Origin: Scylla paramamosain
Lineage: Eukaryota; Arthropoda; Malacostraca; Decapoda; Portunidae
NCBI RefSeq assembly: GCF_035594125.1
Contig: NC_087171.1
Location: 13,535,767 to 13,599,766, forward strand
DNA length: 64,000 nt
Direction: 5' to 3'
In this document: piece by piece, positions 14,187 through 29,761 of the stretch
How the letters are laid out: each line of letters begins with the position of its first letter
Numbering within the stretch: the stretch's first letter is position 1
Notes under the pieces: model-generated
The model's input: the letters and a program-made list of their open reading frames with translations, nothing else
Databases searched by the model: none
What the model was told of the DNA's origin: nothing
Position numbers and translations under genes: made by a program

Positions 14187-17100
14187 ATGGGGGGCAGCTT
14201 GTGGTGGCGTGGATGCGCCAGACTCGCGTCCATATCCTGCTCCGCGGCTCAGTCAAATAAGACTCTCTTTGCATTCTCTGCCGGGTTCCTGCTACTTCTG
14301 ATATTCTACAGTGGTAGTGTCCCTAGGCTGTCGATCACGGAGAAGCATTACCATTACCATTTAGTGAAACAAAAGGACCGAGACATAATGATGAACAATA
14401 AGACAATATTTAAAGTTTCTCAACAATCTGGCGTCTATGACTATAGTTTCCCTACAGAAGGGAGCACGAATGCAATGTACTTAAAGCTTAATAATACATC
14501 TGGAAATAAAGTTAAAAATACTGTGATAAAAAGTGGCGAAACTATGAACATCAAAGTTGACACCACTGGCAGCACAGCAGCGAACTCCAGCACCACCACC
14601 AGCGAAACTCGAAAAACGATAGTATTTAACACAAAATTTTTCTCCGGATCATGGGAGGATTTCCTGGCCGAGAGGACCCTACTGCCGCCCACGTGTCCCG
14701 TTACCAACTGTGATGTTCTTTTCAATACCTCTCATCCCGAAGACGCTGACGCAATAATCTTCCACGGGCAGGATATCAACTATGAGTCTTTGCCAAAGCT
14801 GCGGCGGCGGGGCCAGGTCTACATTTGGCTTAACATGGAGGCACCGCGTACAGACAATAATAATGTCCCGCACCGACTGACGCGACAATTCAAAATTGTA
14901 CGAAAGATGGTGGAACAAGAAGATAGAAGACTGTTTGGATTTCCAGGTTTCTTCAACTGGACCTTCACTTATCACCGAGACTCTGACCTGCTCTTGTTGT
15001 ACGGAGGCTTGTGGCCACTGCAGGGTGAGAATTAGTCGTCCCTTGTCTATGATAGGGAGACGGATAATTTATATAATGCTTTGTCTGTCATACTTTTTTT
15101 TTTTTACCTAAAATTCCTTTAAGAATATACCTCCTCTGATCTTACGTATCTTATAATGTTGGGAGTATCTGAGCTTCTCTTCAGCGGTCAGTAACATGAG
15201 ACATTAGTGTTCCTACGTAGTAAATACTCATGAGTCTTAATAATGGGTACAATACTCAGAAAGAAGAGGCAGTGCATCAGCCGTATCATCCAGCTTTAGT
15301 TGATCCAAAAAACGGGCACATGCAGGATTTGAAATTATGTCGCGCCTTATATTGACTTTCATTTAGCAGCTATGTACAAAGGGAGCTCTTGGAATTCGAC
15401 TGAAATCTTACATTTTTTCCGGCAAGTCTTGTTATTTTCACGAGTTATTACTTAAAATTAGCTAAATCTAATCAAAATTAACTCATCAGTGTTCAGCAAT
15501 GTGATGAAAAGCCGTTATGTCCATTCAAATTTTTTTTTAAATGTATAGGTATTCTATTCATGAAAGCTTTTCCATGGAAATCCCACACAAAATAATTGCT
15601 CCCATTCGCCAACCCAAGCTAATTTAACATGGGAGGAATTATATTTTGGGAACTCTGGATAGAAGGTTCTTGGGAAAAAAAATACCCAATGTAAAACTAA
15701 CGATAAAAGAAGCTGTCTCTCTTTTTTTTTTTTTTTTCTTTTTTTTTAACACAAGGGGAAGGTAATGTTGTCCAGCCAGGCCTCCTTAACACTTCCGGCA
15801 CTACTTACAAGAACTACGTGGCAGCGCTGTATCGCGGAGACCTACTGCAGGACGACAAGCAGCAGGAGTGGTCAACTTTCCTAACGCGGCCCAAGCTAGT
15901 GGTCTGGATGGCGTCGCACTGCAGCACTTCCTCAGGTGGGTGTGCTGCAAGGAAAAGATTCAAGAGAGTGTCAAGACAGATATTGCTAACCTAACCTAAT
16001 AACCTATTGCGTTCACGTAGAATGATTTGTGTATAGATACGCAAAATAGTTCAATTTGTAAACTTATCTCCTGGGAGATCAATAAGGTTCTCAAAAAATA
16101 AAATCCCATCACGATAAGCACCACTGTTCTTCTCCTAAATCTATTAACAGTGGTGTTCCTCAGGGTTCTGTCCTGTCACCCACTCTCTTCTTATTATTCA
16201 TTAATGATCTAAACCAAACTTCTTATCCTATCCACTCCTACGCTGATGATACCACCCTGCACTTTTCTACGTCTTTTCATAGATGTCCAACCCTTTAGGA
16301 AGTAAACATTTCACGCAGGGAAGCCACAGAACGCTTGACTTCTGATCTTTCTAAAATTTCTGACTGGGGCAGAGCAAACTTGGTATTGTTAAATGCCTCA
16401 AAAACTCAATTCCTCCATCTATCAACTCGACACAACCTTCCAAACAACTATCCCCTCTTCTTCAATGACATTCAACTGTCCCCTCTCTTCTACACTGAAC
16501 ATCCTCGGTCTGTCCTTTACTTATAATCTGAACTGCAAACTTCAAATCTCATGTCTAGCTAAAACAGCTTCTATGAAGTTAGGTGTTCTGAGACGTCTCC
16601 GCCAGTTTTTCTCACCCCCCACAGCTGCTAACTCTGTACAAGGGCCTTATCCGTCCATGTATGGAGTATGCTTCACATGTCTGGGGGGGGGGGTTCCACT
16701 CATACTGCTCTTCTAGACAGGGTGGAATCAAAAGCTTTTCGTCTCATCAACTCCTCTCCTCTAACTGACTGTCTTCAGCCTCTCTCTTACCGCCGCAATG
16801 TTGCATCTCTAGCTGTCTTCTACCGCTATTTTCATGCTAACTGCTCTTCTGATCTTGCTAACTGCATGCCTCCCCTCCTCCCGCGGCCTCGCTGCACAAG
16901 ACTTTCTTCTTTCTCTCACCCCTATTCTGTCCACCTCTCTAACGCAAGAGTTAACCAGTATTCTCAATCACTCATCCCTTTCTCTGGTAAACTCTGGAAC
17001 TCCCTGCCTGCTTCTGTATTTCCACCTTCCTATGACTTGAATTCCTTCAAGAGGGAGGTTTCAAGACACTTATCCTTCAATTTTTGACTACTGCTTTGGA

Positions 17101-18487
17101 CTCTTTTATGGGACTGGCATTTCAGTGGGCATTTTTTTTTTTTTATTGGATTTTTGTTGCCCTTGGCCAGTGTCCCTCCATAAAAAAAAAAAAAATCTTT
17201 CCTTACAATATGGCTATTTGGTATACGTGTAGTGCAGGTGGGGGACAAAATGTGGAAGATTTATGTGAAAGTTCATCTTCGTGTTGGCAGGCCGCGAGTT
17301 CTACGTGAGGAACCTTCAGAAACACCTGGAAGTCGACGTGTTCGGCGCGTGTGGGGACCTAAAGTGCGGGAAGAGTCACCACGACGTCGAGTGTTATTCC
17401 CACCTCCTTCAACCAAACTACAAATTTTACCTGGCTTTCGAAAACAACTTATGTGAGGATTACATCACAGAAAAGGTGAGAAATGATTAATCAAATAAAG
17501 AAAGATATGCCAAATAACGGTGAAAGGATATGCAAGTTATGAGGCCTATGCAAAATCTGTACTAAGGATCATCCGAAGCTACATGTCCTAACACGTGCTT
17601 CCCTTGCCCTTGCCGCTGCTGCCGGGGTGGTGGTGGCGGGAAGGTGTGGCTGCCCATGCATTACGGCCTGGTGCCTGTGGTGTACGGCGGGGCGCGCTAT
17701 GCTGACTTCCTGCCTCCGCACTCTTACGTGGACGCCACGCACCTCACGCCCCTCCAGCTGTCTCGTCTTCTCTCAAGGTGTGTGTGTGTACAGGATTAAG
17801 TCAAGTTCGTAACGTCTCGTCTTTTCCAAACCATCCCGCTTTGTTTAAATTCGTATGTATTCTTTGCATGGACCGCTTCATCAGGTAATGTGTGCCGCTG
17901 ATTTAGTGTTCTGCTTGGAAAACTATGTTTCTTCACTATTTTATCGCCTCTTTTCTTATTGTGAAGTTTCTTGCTGTGTGTGTGTGTGTGTGTGTGTGTG
18001 TTTGTGTTCTACATGGCTAACATCTGCACACGGAAAATTAGTCTTATGATATAACCAGAGCGTAACGGACAACAGACTACTCACTAATGCACACAACTGT
18101 CAACAAAGTGCCTCAAAACACAACAATAATTCTAACCAATCACCTGGCAGAGTTGGAGGTTCCCCGGAGCTGTACGAGCGCTACCACCTTTGGCGAAAAT
18201 ACTGGAGGGTGTTACTGAAACCTCCCATGTGTGAACTTTGTTACAAGCTGCATCTCAGAACACATGAGGAGGCGGCAGTGGCACGGCAGAGGCAATACCG
18301 GGATCTTCGGGCATGGTGGTGGAGAGTTAACAACTGTACTACCCAGTATCCACCAGACCGGTACCCACGAGAACCCGAACCCGATTCCAGGCCACTCATG
18401 CAAAAGCTAATGGATGTGTTTGGGTTTCTCAAGTGGGCGGGGAGATCGGCTGCTTCCGCTCTTCCCTCCATCAGGCGTGGCTCGTGA
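14187..18487 (+). CDS. Alpha-1,3-fucosyltransferase (GT10), five coding exons
   Basis: Transfers fucose from GDP-fucose in alpha-1,3 linkage to N-acetylglucosamine on Golgi glycans. Exons by frame and GT-AG: 14187-15024, 15756-15935, 17291-17475, 17644-17777, 18151-18487 (TGA), giving 557 residues. The first ATG of the 14156 exon is used. The protein is type II: short cytosolic tail, membrane segment at about residues 27-42 ([14 protein letters not shown]), a long Ser/Thr/Asn-rich stem to about 155, then the catalytic domain. Diagnostic blocks are [29 protein letters not shown] and [17 protein letters not shown] followed by [16 protein letters not shown]. The C-terminus carries a CELC pair. 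Family assignment is firm. Whether it makes core (FucTA-like) or antennal linkages is unresolved. Intron 2 holds a decayed LINE in the same orientation. AATAAA repeats at about 18786-18806 could serve polyadenylation. Confidence 0.95.
16110..17196 (+). mobile_element. Decayed LINE (copy 2) in fucosyltransferase intron 2
   Basis: The best of the three related copies. It reads [15 protein letters not shown], then FINDLN and [10 protein letters not shown], which are RT motif B and the catalytic YADD motif of non-LTR retrotransposons. Downstream come [27 protein letters not shown] and [17 protein letters not shown], ending SRHLSFNF and a stop. The 3' tail TTTTTGTTGCCCTTGGCCAG closes in poly-A at about 17182-17195. 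Frame breaks near 16290 and 16490-16690 make it inactive. It lies on the same strand as the host gene. Confidence 0.93.
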
Positions 18488-18540
18488 CTGTAGTGGCCTG
18501 CGTTATGATTTATAAAACGCTCCGAACTTTCATAAGAACT

Positions 18541-18694
18541 ATTGCCAAAAGGCCACAGAAGTTATTCATCAGGTTTCCATGACGTAGAATAATTGTAGTT
18601 AAACACAGACTAGAATCATTAGGAAACCTTAACACTCACTGTAGCCTCCTTAGATTAGTCGAGATAAGACGCTGAAACGCTTGGGAATGTAGTC
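18541..18694 (+). repeat. Dispersed repeat family R, copy A
   Basis: The block GGCCACAGAAG...TCAGGTTTCCATGACG...GAGATAAGACGCTGAAACGC recurs, diverged, at 20795-20955, 30537-30770, 31958-32160 (minus), 36171-36345 (minus) and 42850-43013. The conserved 3' core is a GAGATAAGACGCTGAAACG-like segment followed by TTTGGGAATGC. No coding potential or terminal repeats are visible, so the class (SINE, MITE or other) is unknown. Confidence 0.75.
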
Positions 18695-18699
18695 CAGGG

Positions 18700-20592
<1,893 letters not shown>

Positions 20593-20658
20593 GTATTTTT
20601 ATATGGATTTTTTTTATCATATATGTGTGTATTATTATCATTATCATCTTCCTTATTC

Positions 20659-20693
<35 letters not shown>

Positions 20694-20794
20694 CTAATTA
20701 AGAATCTTCAGTTATTCCTATGATGCATGATGGTATTTTCGTTCATATTCTTAAACATTTTGGATTCTCATAGGAACCATCTTGATAGAACAAC

Positions 20795-20955
20795 AGACAT
20801 GATAAATCAGTTTCTCATGAGTGTTTTTCCTCTTTTGACGATGCAGAACCCTTGTCAAACTGTCGCTAGAATAATAGAAACATCGTTGAAAACCAAAGTA
20901 CTTTTCATTACAGCAGTTGAAATATGACGCTAGCACGTTTGAGAACACGTGTCTT
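20795..20955 (+). repeat. Dispersed repeat family R, copy F
   Basis: A diverged copy: GATAAATCAGTTTCTCATGAG near the start and ATGACGCTAGCACGTTTGAG at the end correspond to the start and 3' core of the copy at 18541-18694. Confidence 0.55.
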
Positions 20956-21269
20956 CGCCTCATAACTCCTCATATAAGAAAAAAAAAAAAAAACTCTAGT
21001 AATGGAAAACGAATCTCGAGGCATGGTGAGTGACAGCGGGTGGCAGGTCATTAAAAGTCCCATCATACCATACAGCAACCTCCTTCCCGATACCAAGATA
21101 CGGTAGTGGAGGGAGAGGTGGGTGATTTCAATTTTATATTATGGATCACCGCTGTCATTGTGTTCCATCCACCAAGTGAGTGAGTGAGGGGGTGGGGAAG
21201 AGGTTGCGTGAGGCAATGAGGACGAGTGTATATGAAGGAGTGAGAACGAGGAGCTTACGGAAGTAGATA

Positions 21270-21700
21270 CGAGGAGTGTTCATTGAGTTTCCGGCCTAAC
21301 CCAGAAGTTAAAATAGAGCAAAGGTCCACTCAACTTGCTTTTTTTTTTCTCTCTCTCTCTCTCTCCAACGTAATCTTTGATCATGATGTATTTTTCTGGT
21401 CTCGTCATCAACTGCAAAAATCCATCCCTAAGGAATGGTTGACCGAATCCCTCCAAAACCTCCTTGACCTTCTTGATCTCCTTGTCATCAGCGAAAGATA
21501 AACCTCACAGCTGCTTCTTCATGTGTGGGAAAAGGAAGGTGCCAGATCTGGGTAATAAGGGGGGATGGGGCAACAATTCGAAGCCGTAGGACACCACTTA
21601 GCTTATGGCCACCATGCTCTTGTATGCAGGAACACTGTCCTGCAAGAGAACACACCTCGGGTCACTTTCGGTGTTTCTCAAGCAGAGCCTCCAGTCATAA
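21270..21700 (-). mobile_element. Mariner-family transposon relic (3' part)
   Basis: The plus strand shows TA (21268-21269) followed by CGAGGAGTGTTCATTGAGTT, the typical mariner terminal repeat. Reading the minus strand from about 21690 gives QDSVPAYKSMVAI, then YGFELLPHPP, then after frame breaks SFADDKEIKKVKEVLEGFG, FLRDGFLQL and EKYIMIKDYVG. These match the C-terminal half of mariner transposases (DNAPAHKS, FELLPHPPYSPDLAP blocks). The PYSPDLAP region is damaged and there are several frameshifts. I find no second terminus downstream, so the 5' half is missing. Confidence 0.85.
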
Positions 21701-21709
21701 GCAATTATT

Positions 21710-23080
21710 ACTTGACCTAGGTTACGGTTACATGCATTTCATGTATGATACTTTCCTGATATCAGTTAATCAACTCCTTTCTGCATTCAAACATGAAACT
21801 TTTAAGTAAAAATGAAGGTAAAATTTGTCGCTACATTCTTCTATGTTATTTTTACTAAAATCCTTCATAGTTAAACAAAGGGAGTTTATTCTTGTACTTT
21901 TTTTTTTTTAGTCTTTGAAATCTTACACACGTACTAAGCAGTCTGAACGCACGCATCATATTCCGGGAGTTGGTCAGCTTTCTTTTCAGCAAAGGTTCAT
22001 TAACAGTGCCTGATAACGACATTTTCTCTTAACATGAGACTGGATGAAAAGATAAGGATAATTATCATCAGTATGTTTATTTCAAAGAGAGAAATATGGT
22101 AAATTATGTTACAAAATCACTGCTTGATGTAAAATCGTGGAGCTTTCTTTTGCAGTATTCATGAAAAATACTGCACTAATGATAGGAATAAGCATTATTT
22201 CAAAATTATATACAAGTGTTTGTATTTTCAAGTACGATACAATAATACAATAACACGAATAAACACACAAATCATCAAGGCGCTGCTTATTCTTTTAATA
22301 AACAACAGCAGTCGAGCGGCACCAACACAACACACATTTCCCACATATGATGGATGATATGCTTAAAACAATTCCCACAAGAATTTCCGTCGCAAATACA
22401 TTTTCCTTGATACTCCAAATATAAATGCATTGGAAGTGAAAAGTATTATGTGTTGAAGAGCTGAGATCATGGCACCACCATAGTTTGCATGATGCAATGT
22501 AACGGTGAAGGGTCAGGCTTGTGAGGACCCCACTCCTTGGACCAAAAGGCACCCATCACATGCAGGACTGAACTCGCCATCTTTTGGTTACAAGGCCAAG
22601 CAAGACATTACCATGGAGCCATCTGGTCCCCTATGATGATCCGGTCTCCCCAGGACTGTCACATACACATAATTTTACACATAATACGCTCCTTCCTGCC
22701 ATTTACATTCCTTCCTGCCAGGAACTACTAATGGGCTAAACAGTTAAGAACATTTCCAAATTTAATCTACAGTCACATTATAACTTCTACTGACACCAGT
22801 CTTCGGACAACTCACAATAAAGAAATTATTCATGCTGCGCAAACAAAAAAAAACAATTTTTTTTTTTTAAATACTCTGTGACTGAAATTTGAATTTAATG
22901 TAATTCAATAAGACAATACAAAAGTACAAATTGACAATACTGTATGATATGAATATTATATAAAAGAATATAACATTAAAATTTGTTCGTTTTCTTCCCT
23001 TTGATATTATTTAACAGTAATTTCTCGTTGTATTGATGACATTCCAGTCAAAACACTTTCTGCTTGATAGGAAAAAAAGA
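21710..23080. other. Unassigned AT-rich DNA
   Basis: About 1.4 kb with no convincing gene. An 85-codon minus-strand open frame (22295-22552) has no recognisable motif and no splice support. Confidence 0.4.
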
Positions 23081-23085
23081 ACGCT

Positions 23086-23580
23086 CTTCACCTGGTGGGA
23101 TTCGGGGCAGGATCTCCCCTCCCTTCCACTATCTTCCACCCTTTTCCTCTGAATTATTTTCTCCCATGGACATTTTTCCCGTTCGACGTTTCTCCTTTCA
23201 GACAGTTTTCTCTATCCCCATCTACTTAGCCAATAACGTTGCTTGTTAACTTTTTCACTGGCAGGTAATTCTTCTCATACTCAATTACAGTTAAGAGATT
23301 TTTGTATACTGTAGTCTTTTAACAAATCTGCAACCGAGGAAAGACGTGATTAACTTTATGTTCTTTCTCCTCTCCTGGTATCCATCCAAACTATTAAATG
23401 AGATCTGAATGTTAACAAAAAACATCGTAGCAGTAAAAAAGGAATAAATACTCGTATATCCAGGGGCGAAATGAGTCCGCGAAGGGAAATGTCCAGAGGA
23501 AAATGTGTCCGTAGGGAAATAATGGGAAAGCGTCAGGAGGAAAACGTCCAAGGGAAATATAACCGCACACCAGTGAAGGA
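23086..23580. repeat. Degenerate GTCC/GGGAAA repeat in two inverted arms
   Basis: The right arm (about 23460-23580) contains about five imperfect 14-20 nt units of the form GTCC-n-AGGGAAA. The left arm (about 23086-23215) contains the same motif in reverse complement (TTTTCCCGTTCGACG, TTTCTCCTTTCAGAC). The outer ends also resemble each other in inverted orientation: TTCACCTGGTG on the left, and CACCAGTGAAGG on the right. The layout suggests a fold-back element or an inverted minisatellite. Confidence 0.5.
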
Positions 23581-23589
23581 GCAAACATC

Positions 23590-25461
23590 TTTTCTTAAGT
23601 TACGATTATGGGCTTTTCTGTTATTACCTTTAGCAATGCGATAATGACGAGCCCTTGTTAACTTGCTACCTACAATCAGAACTCAAATGAACAACGCCGG
23701 ACAACGCGTAGTACAAGGAAACAACAAACATACCAACATACAGGTCCTCCTCGCGTGCACGTCTCCAGTTACTGCTCTCCGACTCCCACTCGCCCTCAAG
23801 GGATTCATTCGAGCCAGATGAACGGAACCGATTCGAGTAGGCTTGGTTGGTCGAGACAAGTACTGACACACTACCTAATCAAGTTCCTTATTCAATGCGG
23901 TAAGACAAATTACCACTCATTCTACATAATATTCCCGGAAGAATCTAATGTAAACAAATGTGAGCACTTGCATATTCAAAAAGTCGTCTAGATTATTTCA
24001 CCGAGATAGTGAGTGGAAGAGAAGAGATTCAGTTCCTGAAGTCTTTATAGCTATCTTACAGGCAGTTTCATTGTTATACGGAAGGGAAGTCCCCAATGTA
24101 GGGGCGATGAACCCAATGGTAAACACGTCTTTAGTTTTGGGTTAAAGGTGATAGATCTCAACACGTTCGAGGAGTTGAGTGGCTGTCTTGTTGCGTCGCC
24201 GTACGGTTACGTCTGTTTTGAGTCATTATGAAAAACAATAAATACTCCCTGAGTGGTATTTAACTAGCAAATGTCAGGTTGTAAATATGTGCTGTGGAGG
24301 GTGTCAGTGTCTAGAGGAGCGTATCTATTCTAAGTGATTAAGAAATATGAAGGGAGAAGTTATTGAGTCGCCTTCTTTTGTCAGAATGCATACAAGTTTT
24401 TTTCTTCTCTCTCTTCTAGGTAATAGAAAGTTTTTTTTTTTTTTTTTTCTAGGAATGTGCAATCAGATCTTTGTTGTATTGGAAGGAAGGTAAAATGCAC
24501 TACGTGAGAAATTATTGGCTATCCTCTTGTCATAATACAATGAGATTACTGTTTTTTTTTGTGGAAAAATGATATCCAGTGTTTCTGAGATGTATAATCA
24601 CGTGTTTGTTATGAACGAAGGAAGGAAAACACTGAAATGAAGTTATTGTTTCTTCCCTCGTCAGAACGTGTCGAACTAATTTTCTTGCGCTTTTTGTGTT
24701 GTGACACTCCTCTGCGGCGCCGTCACACCAGCACGTTTTCCGCCAATTTTTCCGTCGGTTTCCGTGAACTTTTACCTCATTCCATCGTCTCTTTCCATCT
24801 ACATCGTTAAACGGGAGTGATCGTTTTCAGGGAGGAGAGTTATCAACGTTGTCAAATGAAAATCCATTGCTTATATAGAGACGAGAAGTAAAACCTTTTA
24901 TTATTTTCATTATTAAATTTCAAATAAAGAATATATAAAATCGTTTAACTTCACATGTCGTTACATTTCATTTGTGGATATATAGCAGCAAACTGTGGCT
25001 CGCATGACTCGATAGACGTTTAAACTTTTGGAAAGTTTCTCTACTCCCATATACTAGATACCATTTTAGTTCCTTTGGCTCGTCTACGATTTACGAAACA
25101 TGCAATAAAGTGCAGAGAGAGAGACTGCTAGCCTGTGCGTCAGAGGAGCCATGTTCGTTTACTGTCGCGGAAAGTGCAGACAAATGGCTGTGCGTGTGTG
25201 ACGGGACGCTCTCAAGAAATTGTCCATTTTCATAAGTTGACGAAAAAAAGTAACAGAAAATGTGTTAGTGTGCCAGCGCCTTTCATATAAAAATTAGAGG
25301 ATGATACAAAGTCGCCGAAAAAGACATCTATTACAAAAGGGTTTCCGCCTCTGAGCACACCACTGGGTAATGTTACCTGCGCTGCTAGAAGAGTTTTTTT
25401 TCTTTTTATCTTTTTTTTTTTTTCTGTCTCAGAAAGGAAACAATTATTAGGCTCACTGATC

Positions 25462-25463
<2 letters not shown>
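23590..25463. other. Unassigned, no gene seen
   Basis: Roughly 1.9 kb of mixed sequence without a supportable gene. A minus-strand open frame at about 23690-23885 ends at a plausible GTATGT donor but lacks an ATG and a good acceptor (see rejected items). Confidence 0.4.

Positions 25464-25540
<77 letters not shown>
25464..25540. repeat. (GA)n microsatellite
   Basis: About 77 bp of GA repeat. Confidence 0.97.
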
Positions 25541-26594
<1,054 letters not shown>

Positions 26595-26746
26595 ATATAA
26601 CTAGCTGCCGTGATACTCAGTGTAAGTGTAAATACGTCTGCAAGTCACATGTAAATGGTCTACGTCTACCAAATTATTAAAGACACGTGATACACAGAAC
26701 CTTACATTTAAATACTGGTCGTGCAAGACACACATTGTGTTGGTAC

Positions 26747-27390
26747 TTATGAGCAAATAGTGATCGTTCCTTCCTCTTCCTCCTGTTCTTCGTCCTCGTT
26801 CTCATTTTCCTTAGAGGGAGAGAGAAGCAACTTTTTAGAAAAGCCTAGATTAATATGGCTCTCCGGCAACTGAAACCTAACTCTTCGGGGAAGCTTTACA
26901 ACCTCTCTGTGGGATAATCTGTTTTTGAACCTGATTCCCTCGAAGATACCCGGTTCCTGGCGGGAGGCGATGCACATGAGTACTGAGGCCATCACCCCGA
27001 GAAGTATCAAAGTAAGCAGCACTGTCAGACCCACTACATACTTCTCTTCCTGCAGGCGAGGGTCCCCGGCAGCTTCTTCACCACTCTCATTGAACACAGT
27101 CGGATAGATCAGGCTCGGTGGCGTTACAGAATACATAATTTCATAAGATAATCATGAGATATATTTTCGAGTATTATTTGTGAGTTTTGTACTATTCTAG
27201 ATTTTTAAGAGACTGTGAGGTAGGGTTTATAAAGCTTAATAGTATCCTTATGAATTTCTTGTCATTATCATATGTCACCACAAGCTGGGGACGACGGGTG
27301 GCTGATGGGTAGCAATGCAGATACGGTCGTCAGTCAGTCCCCGAGCTGAGCAGGCGAAGAATAGCGGGGAACCTCCATCAGTGCACATTC
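26747..27390 (-). CDS. 3' end of an unrecognised single-pass membrane protein gene
   Basis: Two minus-strand exons. The upstream one (27390 down to 27279, acceptor CCACCAG, donor GTGACA) encodes a Cys-containing extracellular-like segment: MCTDGGSPLFFACSARG, then RICIATHQPPVVPSL. The last exon runs from a likely acceptor AG at about 27119-27118 to the stop at 26747-26749. It reads LIYPTVFNESGEEAAGD, a clear membrane segment (YVVGLTVLLTLILLGVMASV), a basic juxtamembrane region and an acidic Glu-rich tail ending TICS. Phases match across the intron (TG + C). The orientation implies a type I protein with a cytoplasmic tail of about 70 residues. I do not recognise the family. Further 5' exons should lie at higher coordinates but I could not identify them. 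The acceptor of the last exon is weak; that exon also reads open from an ATG at 27136. Confidence 0.55.
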
Positions 27391-27686
27391 CTGGTGGATT
27401 GATAAATTTAATTATTACTGACGAATTGAATCTTCGGCATTTGAAGAACCATATTCTCAAAACCTTCCTGCTTATAATCTAGACTACTTTTAACAGGTTG
27501 TAGTGGAAGTCAGCGGGTTTTGCTAGTTCAGTAAGCGTTCTGCACCTTTGAGGGGGGGGGAAAAGACCCACGAGGACTTGACAAATGATCACCGTAGACT
27601 TTGAAAATAGTCCGTAAGAGAGCTTGAAGCAATTTCAGAATACGGGCCAAAGTTGTTAAAGAATATATATTTTATGTAAAGTCTGT

Positions 27687-27687
27687 C

Positions 27688-27730
<43 letters not shown>

Positions 27731-27906
27731 ATTTCTGTTTAGTCCAATGTTTAGAAATTCATGAAAAGCGAGCGTAGATGTAGCTGAGCATTTGTGTATC
27801 AATAAATACGCAGTGTGTCTTTCTATGTGTTATATAGCGCTAGTCTTACCATGCTCAGAATGAATAGGAGTCATTGTAATTATTTATCTTGTGTTGACAT
27901 CAGATC

Positions 27907-27945
<39 letters not shown>

Positions 27946-28069
27946 TCAGGAGACAAGACCGAAGCCTTTATCCTACTGAAGCCTTGAGAGCGTAGACCCG
28001 CCTCCCGTACACCACACCAACTCTTCGTGGCGTAGGATCAATGCGGGGCTATTGGGTTTAGGAGGGAGG

Positions 28070-28123
<54 letters not shown>
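27687..28123. repeat. Three microsatellites: GT, GA, CT
   Basis: (GT)n at about 27690-27728, (GA)n at 27909-27942 and (CT)n at 28073-28123, separated by non-coding sequence. Confidence 0.95.
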
Positions 28124-28125
<2 letters not shown>

Positions 28126-29596
28126 ACGGTTATGTGAAAAAAAGAAAACGAAACACGTGGTAACGAGCCACTCCAGCTATTTTTAAGGTAAGCTAAGCTA
28201 GATTAGTATTGGTCAGGTTACGTTACCTAGTATAATATATTCTAACCTTACCTAATCTAACCCAGCTCTGAGCCGAATTGATTTGAATCATAAGGTGAGA
28301 GCGGCAAATCAATTAATGATGGTCTGACATTATATAAGACCTTAAATAATTCAATATTGTATCAAATCCTATAACATGATTTTTTGCAGGTATAGAAAGA
28401 AGATGATTGCTGTTAAAAATAATATACGAGAATCAGTCCTCGTCACTGATGTGCTGAGCTTTGCAGTTTTCACAAAGGTGTTCATGTCAGGCAGATAAAA
28501 AGGTTAGGGAAAAGTTCGACAGACAACCAAGGATCAGCACTCTCTCCACACCACGCTATCACTCACTCTGACGGGGACGAGGACGAGGACGTAAATAAAT
28601 ACAAAAAGAAAGAACGCAAGTCTAAGAGAGAGAGATAATTTGTTATGACAGGACAATACTTAAGTACACAAACAAGTATAATGAGCGCCTGACTGTTGAC
28701 AGACAATTGTAATGAAGACCAATGTTACACACACTCCCAATTAACCAACTACTATAGCTATTTTTTATGGAAGACAAAAACACAATACGAAGGAATTCTT
28801 TTAACTTTTTTCTTATTTATTAATCTTTTTTTTTCTTCTTCTTCATTATATACAAGGCAAGGTTTTTATTTAAAGTCTTTCCTGAAAAGCGCGAATATAA
28901 CGGACTCGCTCTTTGGTCAATTTCCCGAAAAGATTCAGCTTCTTATTCAGACAATTTCTGAGACTATGGTGGAAGAAAATAATGTAAACACTTGTAAACA
29001 TGTAAAAAGTATATGTATCATCAAAGTTTTTTTTTTATTTTATTTTAATAATCGCTTCATAATAGGGACTCTACATAACAAATGAGAAAACACTCGTGAG
29101 AATGCGTAACAAATGAGGAAACGCACGTGAGAACCTGATTATCTCTGTACCCTTTGAAAAAAAAAAAGTATTATGAGAGCTCAGAGCGTTTAAGAATGGA
29201 AATTTACTCCAAGTGAAGTTTATATAGTGGAAGAATAAGAATAAAGCGGACTGGACGATGATGTAAGAGCGGATGGTCTAGTATTATTATGAGAGGAAAT
29301 AGATATTTTACGTTATAACTGGATTGATTAAACACAGGATGTGGACTCATGAAAAGAAGGGAGATTATGTAAGAAACATGATAATTCTTTATGCAAATCG
29401 TGAAGAACAGAAAGATGGTAACGGTAAGTTAAATGAGTTAAGACTACAAGAAGGAATGAAGGAATACAATAGGAAAATGAGAGATAGAGAAAGGGATACT
29501 GCGTAAATGAACAAAAGGTTTGTGGAGAGTTATTAGAGTGAAGGTAATGTGTGAGGTGCATTATTATTATTGTTATTATTATTATTATTATTACTG

Positions 29597-29635
<39 letters not shown>

Positions 29636-29695
29636 ACAGTAGCAGTAATATATCATAAACGTAACAACAAAAGGAATCATAAGGAATAACAAAAC

Positions 29696-29761
<66 letters not shown>

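Noticed and set aside
14441..14975. Minus-strand frames inside fucosyltransferase exon 1
   Set aside because: Antisense shadows of a clearly coding exon.
23690..23885. Minus-strand frame with Ser/Glu-rich peptide ending at a GTATGT donor
   Set aside because: No ATG, poor acceptor and no recognisable continuation; treated as chance.
28696..29085. 129-codon plus-strand frame behind a polypyrimidine tract
   Set aside because: Peptide has no family features and half of it is low-complexity; no partner exons in phase were found.
29150..29200. Possible seventh copy of dispersed family R
   Set aside because: Only GAGAGCTCAGAGCGTTTAAG resembles the 3' core; upstream does not align.
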